Of a stretch of DNA of 64,000 nucleotides, positions 40,865 through 52,426 are shown piece by piece; within the stretch, counting starts at the first letter, position 1, and each line of letters starts with the position of its first letter. The notes below the pieces were generated by a model, which had not been told where the DNA came from, did not search any database, and worked only from the letters and a program-made list of their open reading frames with translations. A program made the translations under genes and the position numbers. Source of the stretch: Taenia hydatigena (lineage: Eukaryota; Platyhelminthes; Cestoda; Cyclophyllidea; Taeniidae); contig JADWOT020001587.1 in assembly GCA_036345935.2 (NCBI GenBank), forward strand, positions 29,158-93,157, given 5' to 3'.

Positions 40865-41030
40865 CGGATTCCGATAGATTTTCTCTGAATTCATGCCAAT
40901 TAGTAAAATCGTGAATTTTTGGATTCGTTACTGAGGACTGAATTGTAGCTCCCACAAAACCGTACTCACCGCAATTCTCTATTCTTCTGCGTATCGGACC
41001 GCCATCATTAAGGTGCATTTTCGCCCAACC
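40865..41030 (-). CDS. candidate pair of exons with a 39-nt intron
   Basis: On the minus strand a GCTTTTAG acceptor precedes 41030-40970 (GWAKMHLNDGGPIRRRIENC, phase 0 to 1, donor GTGAGTACGG). A 39-nt gap ends in CCTCAG, then 40930-40865 reads TNPKIHDFTNWHEFRENLSE (phase 1 to 1, donor GTAAGA). The gap is itself an open multiple of three, so the segment reads through whether or not it is spliced (part of an 85-codon frame, 41018-40761). Family not recognised. Confidence 0.25.
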
Positions 41031-41249
41031 CTAAAAGCTAAATTGTGTGGCGCGTTAGATATGTCACGTTGTTGAGGTCGTAGGAGGTTTTCATCAATTT
41101 ACGCGGTTCCCTATTAAAATAAGTTCCCAAGAAATTTTGCCCCTTTTACTCACACCGTCATTTTGACGGGTGATAAGTGTGAAAGTGTTTCTGGGCAGAG
41201 CAACCAAGCGAAGCAGAAGTGCGTATAAGATTAGATGCCTTAAAAGCTT

Positions 41250-41760
41250 CCACGTTCTACGTGGAACGCATTATGTCCGTTCACAAAGCTGTAAATACAC
41301 AGGGTACGATACGTGCGATGGGTGAATAGGATTCGGGAGGGAAGAGTTTAAGGGCTCAGCTAAGGCGCTTTAGGGGCAGAACTTTTTGCACCACAGATCT
41401 TACAGACTGTTGATACTCCTAGTGCAATGCTTTAAAAAGCATCGTTTTGTTTTAGCAGCCGACCAAAAATGATGTATCTTGCCTCTGACTTTGTCTAGTG
41501 GACGACCGATTTACCTTACAGCCCTTTCCTCTAGTCTTTGCCGATTTCTTGACCTAATTTAAGCGCTATCGTACTGTCATTAATCTACTATGCACAAAGT
41601 TACAATTTCAATAATAGTTTTATGAGATTCATTTGCTTTGACACCTCATTTTAGATGTCACCTCTGAGTGCCTGTGTGGTTATCATTTGGGTGTGTGGCT
41701 TTCGCTATCGCTAATGCGTTGCATGACTGCCGGTCCGAGTAATATTTGGGTGGTTTAGCT
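41250..41760 (+). repeat. dispersed repeat family D, copy 2
   Basis: This is the partner of 16345-16905, same orientation, about 25 kb apart. The best blocks are GATACGTGCGATGGGTGAAT, AAGGGCTCAGCTAAGG and CACCTCTGAGTGCCTGTGTG. At its 3' edge begins a 95-codon very hydrophobic T-rich frame (41746-42033, TTG start). That frame is not shared by copy 1, and I treat it as a by-product of T-rich composition. Confidence 0.75.
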
Positions 41761-43328
41761 TTAACTATTGCTCTTGCCTTGATGCATGCAACACAGCTCT
41801 TAGCATATAAAGTTATTCTGCATACAGATTTTATTCATGCCTTTGTGCATCATTTGGTTAATGCAACGTTCTACCTGGTTGATCGCATCGCCATGTTTTA
41901 TTCATTCGCCGATTTGCAATTGTTTTTTTTTCTGTTGTGGTTTGCTATAGCTCATTTGTATCACATGCAACGTGTTTACTATGGCAAGTATCTTGCTTCT
42001 TTGCTAATACTTATTTCGTGCGACCAGGAATGATGCTTTATGAAGTTGGCATGTTATTTGTATTCCAGAAAAAAGCCTCAATTGCACTTAAATAAGGCTG
42101 CAGGAAGGTGCACAAGCTGGGTTCGTTGCACAGGTTAATCAACAAAATGCATATTGTGTGGTTTTACAACGTGCAAGAGGCGAACTAAGATAGGGGTTGC
42201 AGTTTTTGATATTTAATTTATCAGACGATGGGGCTAACTTAGATTACAACTAATCATATTTGGTGGATTAGCCCTCGGTAACTCCCAGCCATAGCGGTAG
42301 GTCATTTTCTGTTATAATAATGGAGGGCCTTTCTCTAAAAGATGCTTTCTGTGACCCTTACGCCCCGTGTAATTCGCATTACCGTAGAGAAAAGTGTAGT
42401 AACATTTCTCATTTGCATTGATGCGCAATGTGATTAGCGGTTCAAAAATGAACTCGTAACCTTTTTACGATAGTGACACGCTAAATCAATTTTTGGTCTA
42501 AGATCGCAGCAGCTGCAACTCATGCACTCACAATTTAACGTGCGGTAATGCAGACGCCCCAATGACTATGCGCAACAATGAACGGCCGCTGAGGACTACC
42601 ATTGTCATTAACTTGCGATCGACACCCATTACGCCACTGACATTCTTTGGTATCTTCCACTACTGTTAGGCCTAGGTTATTGTCATTGTAACGTGCTGAC
42701 CTCAAGTTGTCTAAGGGACCTCTAACCTACCATGCCATCCTGCGTCTACCCAGCCACTACTTCTTCTGCCCCACATTTTGACAGCCAGCATATGTACTGT
42801 CTCGCCCTCAGTAGGTGCTGCAGTCAATGTAGCAGTTAAGTGACGCAGCTTTTATTAAGCTGCTAAATGACTGATATAGTTTTTTTGCATTTTTTTATAT
42901 GGCTGCATATTTAAGGCATCATAAGTGCATGCCAGGGCTTTCCTTTTACGCCTTGATCCCATTCCCTTATTTTGGGCATTGAATATCGCAGCTTATGTTT
43001 GATGTAGTTTGAGAGATTCCGAACTTACGGATGGGCTACTGTAGTTGGTTTGGTGTTCGCCTCTTTGTATATGTTTTTTTGATTTTTTTACCTGTTAAAC
43101 CCCAAATTATGAGCCCATACGCACTAAATTCCATTGCTAAGACTGCAAATGAGCGCAAATATCAAATTCGGTGAAGAAATGGGCACATGAAACAAATCCT
43201 TGTGTGATGTTCCGCGTTAGCATTAAGAGCTCATCACAATGGCAGTGAGATATCACGTCTGCAACTCACAGATATCAACGCTTTTCAATAACTCTCTGCA
43301 CGACTCATACGACTTCGCACAATTCTAC
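41761..43328. other. no supported gene
   Basis: Apart from the hydrophobic T-rich frame mentioned for the repeat just upstream, I see only short frames, poly-T tracts near 42890 and 43080, and no repeat partner. Confidence 0.4.
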
Positions 43329-43867
43329 CAAAGAGGAACTGTCAGCGAGGCCGAAATAAGAATATTTGAGCATTGCCAAGTGCCTAAATTTCCCTTCATT
43401 TTGATCTGCTCTTGTGCATTATCATGGCCTTGGTTTAAATGCCCATATTCCAATTTCAAAGCATTTGTAACCTTACTAATATACTCAAATTTGTTAGATC
43501 TGAGCTTCAGTTGTGCCTGCAACGCAGTCGATTGTGCTGTTCTTGAGATTGGTGGTGATATGTGTTTTTACCCAGCTGTCACGTAAAACTAAATGATTTC
43601 GCAGTCCAATTATGTTTTGTAAATTGCATTCTGTGACGTTAAAAAATGCAGTTAGTTATGGCTTGCATAAACATTGCTTGCTAACTGATCGCAGGTAGAG
43701 ATGACGACGTGTCAGGTGGCATTACAACATTGCCCTGGCAACCAAACCTCCGTCTGTATACTTACATCAGAATATCTCTCATTGTGAGCCTAGCGATGAG
43801 TTCAAATCGAGTAACATAGCAGGACCATGCATGCAGACACAAAGTCAGCTTAGCGCAAACATAATTT
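43329..43867 (-). CDS. candidate two-exon fragment with coiled-coil character
   Basis: Minus exon 43867-43766 (102 nt) has a TTTAATTCTGCAG acceptor and GTAAGTATAC donor and reads CYVTRFELIARLTMRDIL at its end, phase 2. A 224-nt gap follows. Resuming at 43541 after CTCAAG in matching phase gives STALQAQLKLRSNKFEYISK, then VTNALKLEYGHLNQGHDNAQ. That stretch is charged and heptad-like, suggesting a coiled coil. A weak donor (GTAGAA) lies at 43328. The opposite strand carries a competing 115-codon ATG frame (43239-43586), so the coding strand is uncertain. Family unknown. Confidence 0.25.
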
Positions 43868-45726
43868 CTGCAGAATTAAAGAGGTACATTAGTGGGTATT
43901 CAATTCGTCGTGGAGACGTCCATCTTCTTCTCAGAGGATGTACATGCAGTTGTAGACTTGGCTCAAATGTTGACGCTTTGGTAGAGTGTTGAACAGACGA
44001 CCCATTATCCTATTCCCAACGTTAGCTTAATGAGAAAGAGACCATAAGGTACATGCGGGCTTAACTGCGTTTGACTGATGTCTTAGTCTACTGGAAATGT
44101 AAATGGTGGCATCGATAGAGGATTTGCATAGATCAATTCTGCCACATAGGTAGCCTTCTTTTCTGAAGCTAGTAATGACTCTGCCATCGTCAATAATATC
44201 AGCACAGTTCCTCCCTGTTAAGCAAAGGAACAAATAGTCTTCCTTCGTTTAATGCCAACGTATTGCGATTGGGCTGAATACGGCATAAATGCAGACCAAC
44301 GACTTCGCTCACGCGTGTGGATTGGGTTAGCGTCGCATACAAGAAGCCAGTAAAAAACATGCCCTTAAATGATTGGCTTACGCTAAAGCGCGCACCACTA
44401 CAGTACTTGGATTGGGTTGGTATACTGGTGGCGCTGATGACTAACTTGAGCAAACAAACACAGAGGGTTGGATTGGCTTGGAAAATGCAAGATGGGCTAA
44501 GCTAATCTATAAGCCAAAGCCTGCTCTATAACTCTGACTCTGAGGCTTTACTTAATGCCTGTTATACAGCGGCTGGATGAAGTGTGATAGTAAAAAGTAC
44601 CAACCGCTCAAGCGCTCTCCCGATGCTATTGCCCCAAAAAAATGACAGTCACCCATTTTATGGCATCGGATAAGCCTGTGCACAAATGGTGATTCTTAAG
44701 GAATTACCGACTGAGATGGGTTGATTCGCTTGCTGCCTAAGAAGGAAAGCATGATAAAACGGTGGGGTCTTTTCGCACCTATCTCGATGAGAAAGGTTTG
44801 TTCACTTCTCATTATGGCTGCGTTTTTCAACCGGCACGGGTAATATAATGGTTCGATGCAAGTTTACTAGGCTTTAAACAAAATATGACGATTGCTAGCA
44901 TCTAAGCAAAATAAATCTGGACAGAATTTTATGCGGATATTTTAAATTCGACTGCCCTAAAGCTTTTCGAACCGGCAAAATTTGAAGCCATTTGAGTTAA
45001 TGCTATCCCCGAATTCATGATACGCAACTTTATTAATAAATAATTCAAACAAGAACAACTTTCTAGTGTCGCAAGCCTTCTCATTAAAGATTTACACGGA
45101 GACAGTCAAGCACACCCAAGAAGATGGTCTGCCCAGAGATCATATGGCAAGTGTGCATGTGCTTGCGAGTTAGCCGTTGGCATACCAATCCGCACCAATG
45201 AGCCCTGTGTTTTCACAAAGGTTGTAATATTTTTGTTCTTTAAATATGCCTTGTAGGCCAGAGATGGGAGGCCAACGTAGTCTCTTTCCAGGGCCTGAGG
45301 CGCAGTTACAGCATGTCTTTTTCCTGCTTATGATAAAGATATCTAGAAATATTTAGCCTTCTCACGGCAAGAGTGGTAGAAGAAAAGAGGAGGAAGGAAG
45401 AGCCATCTACAGCGCCGGTAACAACAATATGAGGAATCATGAACAAATGCTTCTACTGAGTAGCAATTAAGTGGAAATAGCATTCCAGCTGGAAGTGCAG
45501 CTGCAAAGACCGTCAGCTGGACCGATGCGGTGAGGCTGAAGGAAGGGCTGGGCAACGTATGAAATGATATAGTTGTGGCAATGAATGACCCCACAAGCAT
45601 TTTTCATGGCGCACAAATGAAGCTTGTACGCCTTCAATTACAACCGGTAGGGCAGTGTTAAGAACACAGCGCTTAAATTGAGCATCACTATGAAGTAGTG
45701 GCATGGAGATGGTGGTTTGAGCATGT
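43868..45726. other. no supported gene
   Basis: Near 44326-44480 the plus strand repeats GGATTGGGTT and GGATTGGCTT three times at irregular spacing; this is too loose to be a satellite. Overlapping frames of 60-85 codons on both strands carry no recognisable domain. Confidence 0.4.
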
Positions 45727-46000
45727 ATGCATCCATGGGATGACGAGGGTGGTTTAATGCTAGAACAATGTAGAGGGAGTAAAGCTACCGCATTTCCTGA
45801 TGGAGAAAGAAGAAATTATAGCTATCTTCTAAGGTAAGTTCACGAAATCCGTGACATGCAATATGCTGCAGTTACCAGCAAAGGGCAAATTTGTCGCTTT
45901 GACAAGCTGATCTAACAAAGGACTGCATATTACTTCCATCTCCTCCAAGTCTTTCCTTAGCTCATATCAGGCACCGACTCCATTTCTGAGGATTAGAAAA
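45727..46000 (+). pseudogene. candidate first exon plus degraded second exon, 38-nt intron
   Basis: From an ATG at 45727 the plus strand is open for 107 nt (MHPWDDEGGLMLEQCRGSKA..., ending NYSYLL) to a perfect GTAAGT donor at 45834. After 38 nt ending in GCTGCAG, the phase-matched continuation reads YQQRANLSL, then an in-frame TGA, then QADLTKDCILLPSPPSLSL. The TGA could be a decayed Arg codon. A second frame across the same bases (VKLPHFLMEKEEIIAIF) is also protein-like, which shows how weak such evidence is. Family unknown. Confidence 0.2.
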
Positions 46001-47994
46001 TATCTGGGGCGTAGTTACCATGCCAGTAACTCAGACGTCAATTTCTCTAGATGACGCGTTTGTTCTGATCAACACATTGACATATTCCTGAGTTTGACAA
46101 TGCCAATCACTTCAAGAAGACATGGCTGTGTTAAAAACACACCATTCTTTTAAAAAGAACAGCTTAATTGCGTTCCCTTTAATTTTATGATAATACTTTG
46201 TTTGCTTGAACAACCAGTGTTGGTCAGGGTCACGAGGTGGCCATATTGCCTTAGCTACGGAGGCTAGCCTCGGGGTCATTCCTGCAGATTAATTCCCTCT
46301 GCCCATGGAATATATATATATTCTGTCCTGGCATTCTACCTTCTTTTGCCTCAAGGGAGCCTCTGGACGCCACAATCATACTCTAATCCGCCACGCATAC
46401 AGTGCAGAAAACAGCAAACGAAAAGCTCAGGATAACTGTAGAGGGTTCCTCCTCTTCCTCCTGATCGCCCTTGTTATTAGAAGTCGGAACACGCTTCGAC
46501 ATTTATTACAAGAGGGAGATGGCACAGCGAGGCCTAGTACGGGAACTTAGGATGGGGATAAATCACGCTCCTGTGAATGGCCACACTGCTCTGCCACCAA
46601 GCTTAAATTGTTTTTTTCGCCTCTGGCCTACAAAGCGCATTTAAAGAATACAAGTATTACAATAACCTTTGATTCCAGGTACTATTTTGAGAAAACCGGC
46701 TAACTTAGCACAGTAAATCAAACTAATTTTTCGCATAACTAAAGTATGCAATAATTATTCTGCTAAAACTCAATAATTTTAATGTCTACTACTTTAATTG
46801 ACTCATGAAATGCATGGTTAAGGGTAGGTTACTTTATATATTAATTTGCAAAATGATACTAGTATGTGCATGCATATCGGTTTTATCCGCATGATTACAT
46901 CATTACAATTGTTTAACTAAATAAAAAAATTATATCTAGCTAGTTATAACATCTTGACATTGCTTTATAGTGACAAAGTAATTACGTTTCCTTTTAATAT
47001 GGAACTCTTTTAAAGCGGTAATATAAAACTACCTAAATATGGTGTGAGAGTCGAATAGATTCAAAAGTAAAAATGCTAAAGCACAATACTGGAACCTTCG
47101 CTAAAGAATAGTCGCGAAGCAGGTGAGTAATATGCAGCGTGGATAATAATGGTGAAGTGTAGTGGGAAAGCGAAGTGCAGAAAATAAGTATGGTGCCTTG
47201 GAAAATGCAGTAAAGGCATGAAGGAATAAGGGATGATGTGTTTGAAGCTAACGAATGTGCCTGCTTTGGACTAGTAAACAGAAGGAATGGAGGGACTTCC
47301 AAATATGAAACAAACAAGCACATTTACAGGAAAATGCGATTGACTTAGAGAGCACTTTACAAGGGAAGGGAACGATGAAGCTTTTATTGAAAGGAGGGCA
47401 AAAAAGAGGAAGAGAATTTTATCTGCATGACCTAATGCCCAGCCCTTCTGTTATGTGATGACAAGGATTCTCCCATTTGTAGCATATGCACTTCCCTTGC
47501 ACAGCTGAAATTTGTTACAGGCGATACAAATTGGGGTGGAAATCCACTATAGTCGGATCCACTACCCGCCGCTACCAATGTAGCGTCTCAAGACTCCCTC
47601 AAAGAAGAATAGAAGGCGAAATGCCTGGGCAAATTACATGTGTTTGATAGACATGGCCTGGAAATCATTTTACTTGGCTGGGGCAGTCAAACGTGGTCAG
47701 GCTGTAAGAGAGCCTTCAGGATGGAGGCAATTTACATTTAACGTGCATGGACCCATTGTAAGAGCTCTGTTGGAATCGCTCTTGCAAAAGTTCACACATT
47801 GCAAATCATTTGTCTAGACTTCGATGTTCCACTGCACTCTGATTCGCAAGGTGTGAGGCATCTCAAGAATAAATCCAATGGAGCTCATACTGTGAGTATA
47901 TACATGTCAATTCTAATTGCCTTCTTTTCGTAGGCTTTCCTTCTGCGTTGTAGTGGAATAAAATTCAGCGAACGGAGAGGTCAGGGCTACCGGC
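46001..47994. other. no supported gene; AT-rich then purine-rich
   Basis: The segment 46690-47030 is strongly AT-rich. From 47040 to about 47420 the plus strand is purine-rich (repeated GAAGTG, GGAAAG and GAAGG words), which creates a 96-codon T/C-coded frame on the minus strand (47323-47033) that I do not believe. A short ATATATATATA run sits near 46310. Confidence 0.4.
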
Positions 47995-48075
47995 ATGGCC
48001 CGGCGTCCACCCATTTGGCTAGACCGATATGTCTTGAAACATACCTCTTGGGTGAGCAGCAGGAACACAGCGTAA
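47995..48075 (+). mobile_element. possible retroelement polyprotein fragment
   Basis: A 26-codon ATG frame reads MARRPPIWLDRYVLKHTSW.... The pattern R-R-x-P-x-W/Y-L-x-D/x-Y-V resembles the conserved stretch after integrase in many LTR-retrotransposon polyproteins. Only this one motif is visible, with no integrase HHCC or DDE residues around it and no LTRs. It could equally be chance or a normal exon with a GTGAGC donor at 48053. Confidence 0.13.
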
Positions 48076-50824
48076 ATCCTCCGACACCGGCAAACGCCGT
48101 CCCACAGCTCCCCATTAATGCACTCGCTATCAGCGCTTTGTCAAAGACAATAAAGATGTCTCGAAAAAATCAGCCTTCGCTGATGAATAAATGAATAAAG
48201 AAATTCCCACAAATGCTGCCTGTGTAAATAACGAAGAGGGGATCTGGAACACTGTTAGCATGAAACACGGAGGCATCGCCTACGGGTCAAAGGACTCGGC
48301 TAGTTATATTTAAAACGAACATGCTGCCATCACAATTCAATCTAGAATTAAAAATATTTTGATTTCCTAGTTCCTATTCTTTATGTCGTTTCCCCTCCGA
48401 TATTGTCATCTGACTCGAAACGACAAAAGGGATGAGTAGGAGGCACTGCAGCTCTTTGACTGCAACTTCTGCAATCGAAAAAATCAGATCTGCCATCTGA
48501 TTCGTTACTTGTCGCTTGTGCCGCATCGCCCTGATTGACGGGTCCTTTGTTCCAGACCCGCATAGGCAACACAAAATGGTAGCGACACAGGGGACGAATC
48601 GCCTCAACCAAACGTGGGAGTATTTGCCAGTTTTATGTGCCGTGTCCACTTCAGTCTGAATAAAGAAAGGAGGTAGGGGAGTCAAAGGAGGAAAAAAGCG
48701 ATTAAATGTAGTGAAGTGATTTGGTGGGTGTGTGGGTGAGATCGTGTTGGCGGAGGGTGGAGTTGAGATTAAATGAAAGGATGGCTAAACAACAAACGAA
48801 CAATTAAAGGATGGAACTGCCTAATTGGTCGTCTGGAAGGATGAGTTAGGAGGCGAGGATGAAACGAGTGCTCCTTCTCACCCACATGCATTCAAGCACA
48901 CACCCGCACACGTTTCTACCTGTTTTGCGCGACATTAATTAAGGCGACTCCTCAACAGGGTGGAAATGAAAGTGTGCAATGACACACGCAAACTTGGGCA
49001 AACAGACAGATAGGTGAAGATACATGGGGGAAGAACGGAGAAGGCGGTCAAGGGCTGGAAGCTTGCATTTTTACCCATTATTGTAGAACACCAAGTAGAG
49101 ACATTCTCTACTGAAGGGAAAAGAATTAGGCAGTGATATAAGGAAGTGAGTTTGGCCAGTTTACAAATCGCAAAGTGGGAGCGATACGCGCACCTTCACT
49201 CTCGAAGAGGTGAGTGGAGGAAGGGAGGCGGCGTGCTACGTCGGTGTGGGTTAGCACATGCGTGCTGGAGCACAGTGGCTTCCATGCTTTAGCCTCTTAG
49301 TGGGCCCGCCAACTGCAATGCGAATCGTGCACATCTGCATGGCGACCAAGACATGCGTGTGAGCATGCGACCAGAAAGTGCACCGAAACAGTTCAGTGTG
49401 GTGATTTTGTCAAGGTAAATGTGACTCTACGTTTGGTAGGATTGAATTTCATTCTATAATGTAGCAGCATGGGATCCTTTTTTATCAATTAAATGATTAG
49501 CCTTCTTAATATGCCTAACCTATCATTCATTTTTTTAAGGCCTTTTGAAAATTTATTAAATGTCGACTTTAACTAGGTTTTTATGGGCGAATTATTTCAA
49601 TTGTGGTGCTGTGCATGCGGTAGGGTTTTATTTGATGGCAGCCTGTGCGTCATGCTGCCTAGCTTACATAAACAAAAATCAAATGCTGCTTAAAATGGTT
49701 TTGAAAGGGTATTTTAGATGCTAGTGATCATAATTTGGTCGATTTAATCAGCGTTCTATATTATCGCCTCATAAAAATCTAATGAAGCAGTTGTTCGCAG
49801 ATAGAAAGCACTAAACATACGCCTCTGCAAGGCAGGCACGAGCATTGCAGTAATTCACCATAACACTTTATTCTAGGCATTGAATTTCTAGCCCTAACTG
49901 CAAGGATGGAGCACCTTTCTTGCCCTTGACCTTCACCGACTACCGTTTTCAAAGCGATCATTGACAGTGACTGCCACTGTAGGTCAGTTAACAGTCAGAT
50001 GGTTTATGGAACCGTTTTTGCTCTCCTGTTGTCAGCAAGAATGCCTGGAGAAAACTGCGTGTTTTTTGGGAAGGTAGTAATAAATAAGTTACACAAGCAT
50101 GCTCGCTGATCCGAAGGCAACAGTCAATAAAAGTAAATGGCGAATAACGTTGATTAGAATCCACAAAGCGGAGACTACAAAGTGCTTTTTAAATAACATT
50201 TTAGCGGATCAGTCAAAGTAGAAATGGAAGGAATCATATTAGCTAGGGATTAAATTTCAAAATATGTAACTTAAAGCAATTGATGGAATGCAACTTTGCA
50301 ATTGAAAACGATTGACACACAAAATGCAACTGCTTATTTACGGATAAAATTGTGATCATACTTGCTTTAGCACACATCCCATAATATTAAATCACAGTAT
50401 TTGTGTTGCACTTATTCATTTTAGCAGGATTCGCAATAGCCTTGTCAGGCTAAACGCTTTTGATAATAGAGGGGGGAAATGAACAGCGCGTGATATTGAT
50501 TACGTGAAAAAAGGAATCATTAGCTCATCGCATGATTAGCGGCTCTCTCGTTCTGTACTATTGATGCTTTGCCCTTTCTTTATCCTGTCAGGACTGGATT
50601 AACCATAACTACCTAGATATCACTTAGCTTGAAGTAGTGATGTGCGTCTCATAAATTGTGACCCCAAGCCATCATGTAAGCTATTAATATTTGAGGTCCA
50701 AAGCCGGTAATCTGAATTTCCCCACAAATGCTTGCTGACGAATTTGCTGGTGTCAGATGTTATGTACTGCGTGTTGGTTGGTTGAGTGCACAAAGCCTTA
50801 AAATTGAAAAGCTGGCTTTATCAG
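48076..50824. other. no supported gene; purine-rich patches
   Basis: The segment 48660-49260 is G- and A-rich on the plus strand (GGTGGGTGTGTGGGTGAG, GGAGGAAGGGAGGCGG). Minus 48611-48381 is open for 76 codons with an acidic, Ser-rich end, but a second frame on the same strand is open for 103 codons, so neither is convincing. 49400-50824 is ordinary AT-rich DNA. Confidence 0.4.
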
Positions 50825-52090
50825 TTTTAGCGACACCTTGCGCTCTATTAACTTGACTGATTCCTAGTTATTCATTTTATTCCTTTTTTTTTCTTTGTTG
50901 CCTACCAGTGCGCTTCTTAACACCTGGTTTCTTGCTTTTTATGTACAGCATTTGCATCCAATAATTCGACATTGTTGACACTTCTGCGGGGTCTTCCATT
51001 CCTGCATTCCGAATAATGCTCCCGGGCTCAACGCTGCAGATCCCACTTTAAGAGCCAGTCGATGGCTGATTTGCACGCGCACGAAGCAGTGCTCATTCAT
51101 CTATTGTTTGGTCGTTATTAAATATGGCTATCATGGCAACACTGGAACACTGCCTTGATGATAGCGGCAGACTTTGATAGATTTCCATTTCAGGTTCAAT
51201 TGGGTATTGGTAATTGATTGTGCCCTGTAGCATTGTCCAATCTCAAACATGATAATGCTTTTGATGCACCATCTTCTTTTTAAAAAGTCTTTTATCTTCT
51301 ACAAACCCCTCTTCTCTAGGTTATAGTCATTGCTACATAATCGCTCTAATTTTCCTAATATCTGAGTTGAATTGCCACTCTTACGTGCAAGAATGATAAG
51401 GATATAAAATTTAAGTCATGACCAAAGTTCATTTATATTGACTGTATGTCAACTCGTTAAGTACATAGCTAGGTTTACTTCCGTAGGATAAGTCAATGCA
51501 GCTCGTTGGGTTGCACTAAAACACTAGAGAATGAGTGTGTACTTACAATTTTGTAAGTACTCAAAAGCGCAACGCAATTTAAAAGCCAATGCCCTGTGAA
51601 CTCATAGTCAACCGTTGGTTCTATAACAACCGTGCAGCTGTCTACAAGTGACGCGATGCAATGTGATACGATGCTTGCCTTACCAATGCCACCCAGGTAA
51701 TGCTCACCTAGTCTCAGGCTGTCACGTGCGCCCATATCACACAGTAAATGCTTACGCCTTATTAGGCCAACAACTACACTTGGACAATAAAAATAATCAT
51801 AAAGCTCACTAGAGACTTACAAATTTTGTCAGCGTGGATGAGCTTGACCGCGATTTCCCAAGCATTTCATGCCAGAGGCCTTCAAAGCAGAAGAGATCAA
51901 AGCGTTGCGACAAATAATCACTGTGGAATTGCCCTATAGATAAAACAACACCTACCGAAATCGTGTAAAATTCATGCGATCTTGCACCGTCTCTAGAGTT
52001 GCATATCCTTCGCGGCACATTGGACAGTAGAGGTGCACTCTTAAATTGTTCAGTCCTTCGAATGCACTGGGATATACTAAAGCATTGATT
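50825..52090 (-). repeat. family B, copy 3 (best preserved)
   Basis: Landmarks are colinear with the other copies: GACACCTTGCGCTCTATTAA (50832), CATTCCGAATAATG (51004), GCCACTCTTACGTGCAA (51375), AAGTACATAGCT (51459) and GAAGAGATCAAAGCGTTGC (51890). Landmark spacings are 629 and 432 nt here against 659/470 and 584/368 in copies 1 and 2. The minus strand reads IDLSYGSKPSYVLNEL across the third landmark. This copy lacks the stops seen in the other two over the exon B and C areas. The family may extend further toward 52430, but I could not follow the match past about 52090 with confidence. Confidence 0.8.
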
Positions 52091-52426
52091 TAGGAATAGG
52101 TTGTATGAGATGTCAAAGATGTGGCTAAAGTGTAGAGCACAATCTGGAATGAGTCGGAAATTAGTAGGCGCGAACCCACGCATGTGTGTTCTATTGTGAT
52201 GACGAAAGAGCAACTCACAGTTGGCGAACGGAACAAAACATGCACTACCCACATTGCATTCGAGTCTGTTTTTACAGTTTGAAAGTGCCTGTGTTATTTT
52301 CAATGCGTGACGGCATACGAAAAGAGCAGTGAGAAGCTTTGCAATTGGTCTTGCTTTTTTGGTGTCGCAAGAGTACATAAGAAGTTTGAGGCGTTTGTCA
52401 CACTGGACAAAGCAAGTTAGGCATTT
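51429..52426 (-). CDS. three-exon minus-strand gene model, unidentified protein (C-terminal part)
   Basis: Exon A is 52426-51821 (202 codons, acceptor TCTATTTTTTTTGCTTCAG, donor GTAAGTCTCT, phase 0-0). Exon B is 51750-51547 (68 codons, donor GTAAGT, phase 0-0), after a 70-nt intron. Exon C is 51515-51429 (28 codons plus TGA, acceptor TCTCTAGTGTTTTAG), after a 31-nt intron. Exon A lies in the window's longest open frame (224 codons, 52483-51809), which is improbable by chance at this base composition. Exon A is Cys/His-rich, with K-C-L-T-C near its start. Exon B contains ASLVDSCTVVIEPTVDYEFT and exon C contains SYVLNELTYSQYK. Exons B and C and the end of exon A correspond to segments shared with family B copies 1 and 2. 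A second minus frame inside exon A (LRVHLYCPMCREGYATLET) is the one better conserved with copy 2, so the true frame of that part is uncertain. No family assignment; the upstream exons are not visible. Confidence 0.4.

Noticed and set aside
41746..42033. 95-codon hydrophobic membrane protein
   Set aside because: It starts at TTG inside a repeat edge. T-rich DNA gives Phe/Leu runs automatically, and the family partner lacks the frame.
44326..44480. Telomere-like or satellite GGATTGGGTT repeats
   Set aside because: There are three imperfect words at irregular spacing, with no array.
47033..47323. 96-codon minus frame
   Set aside because: It is generated by purine-rich plus-strand DNA and rich in Ser, Leu and Phe without any pattern.
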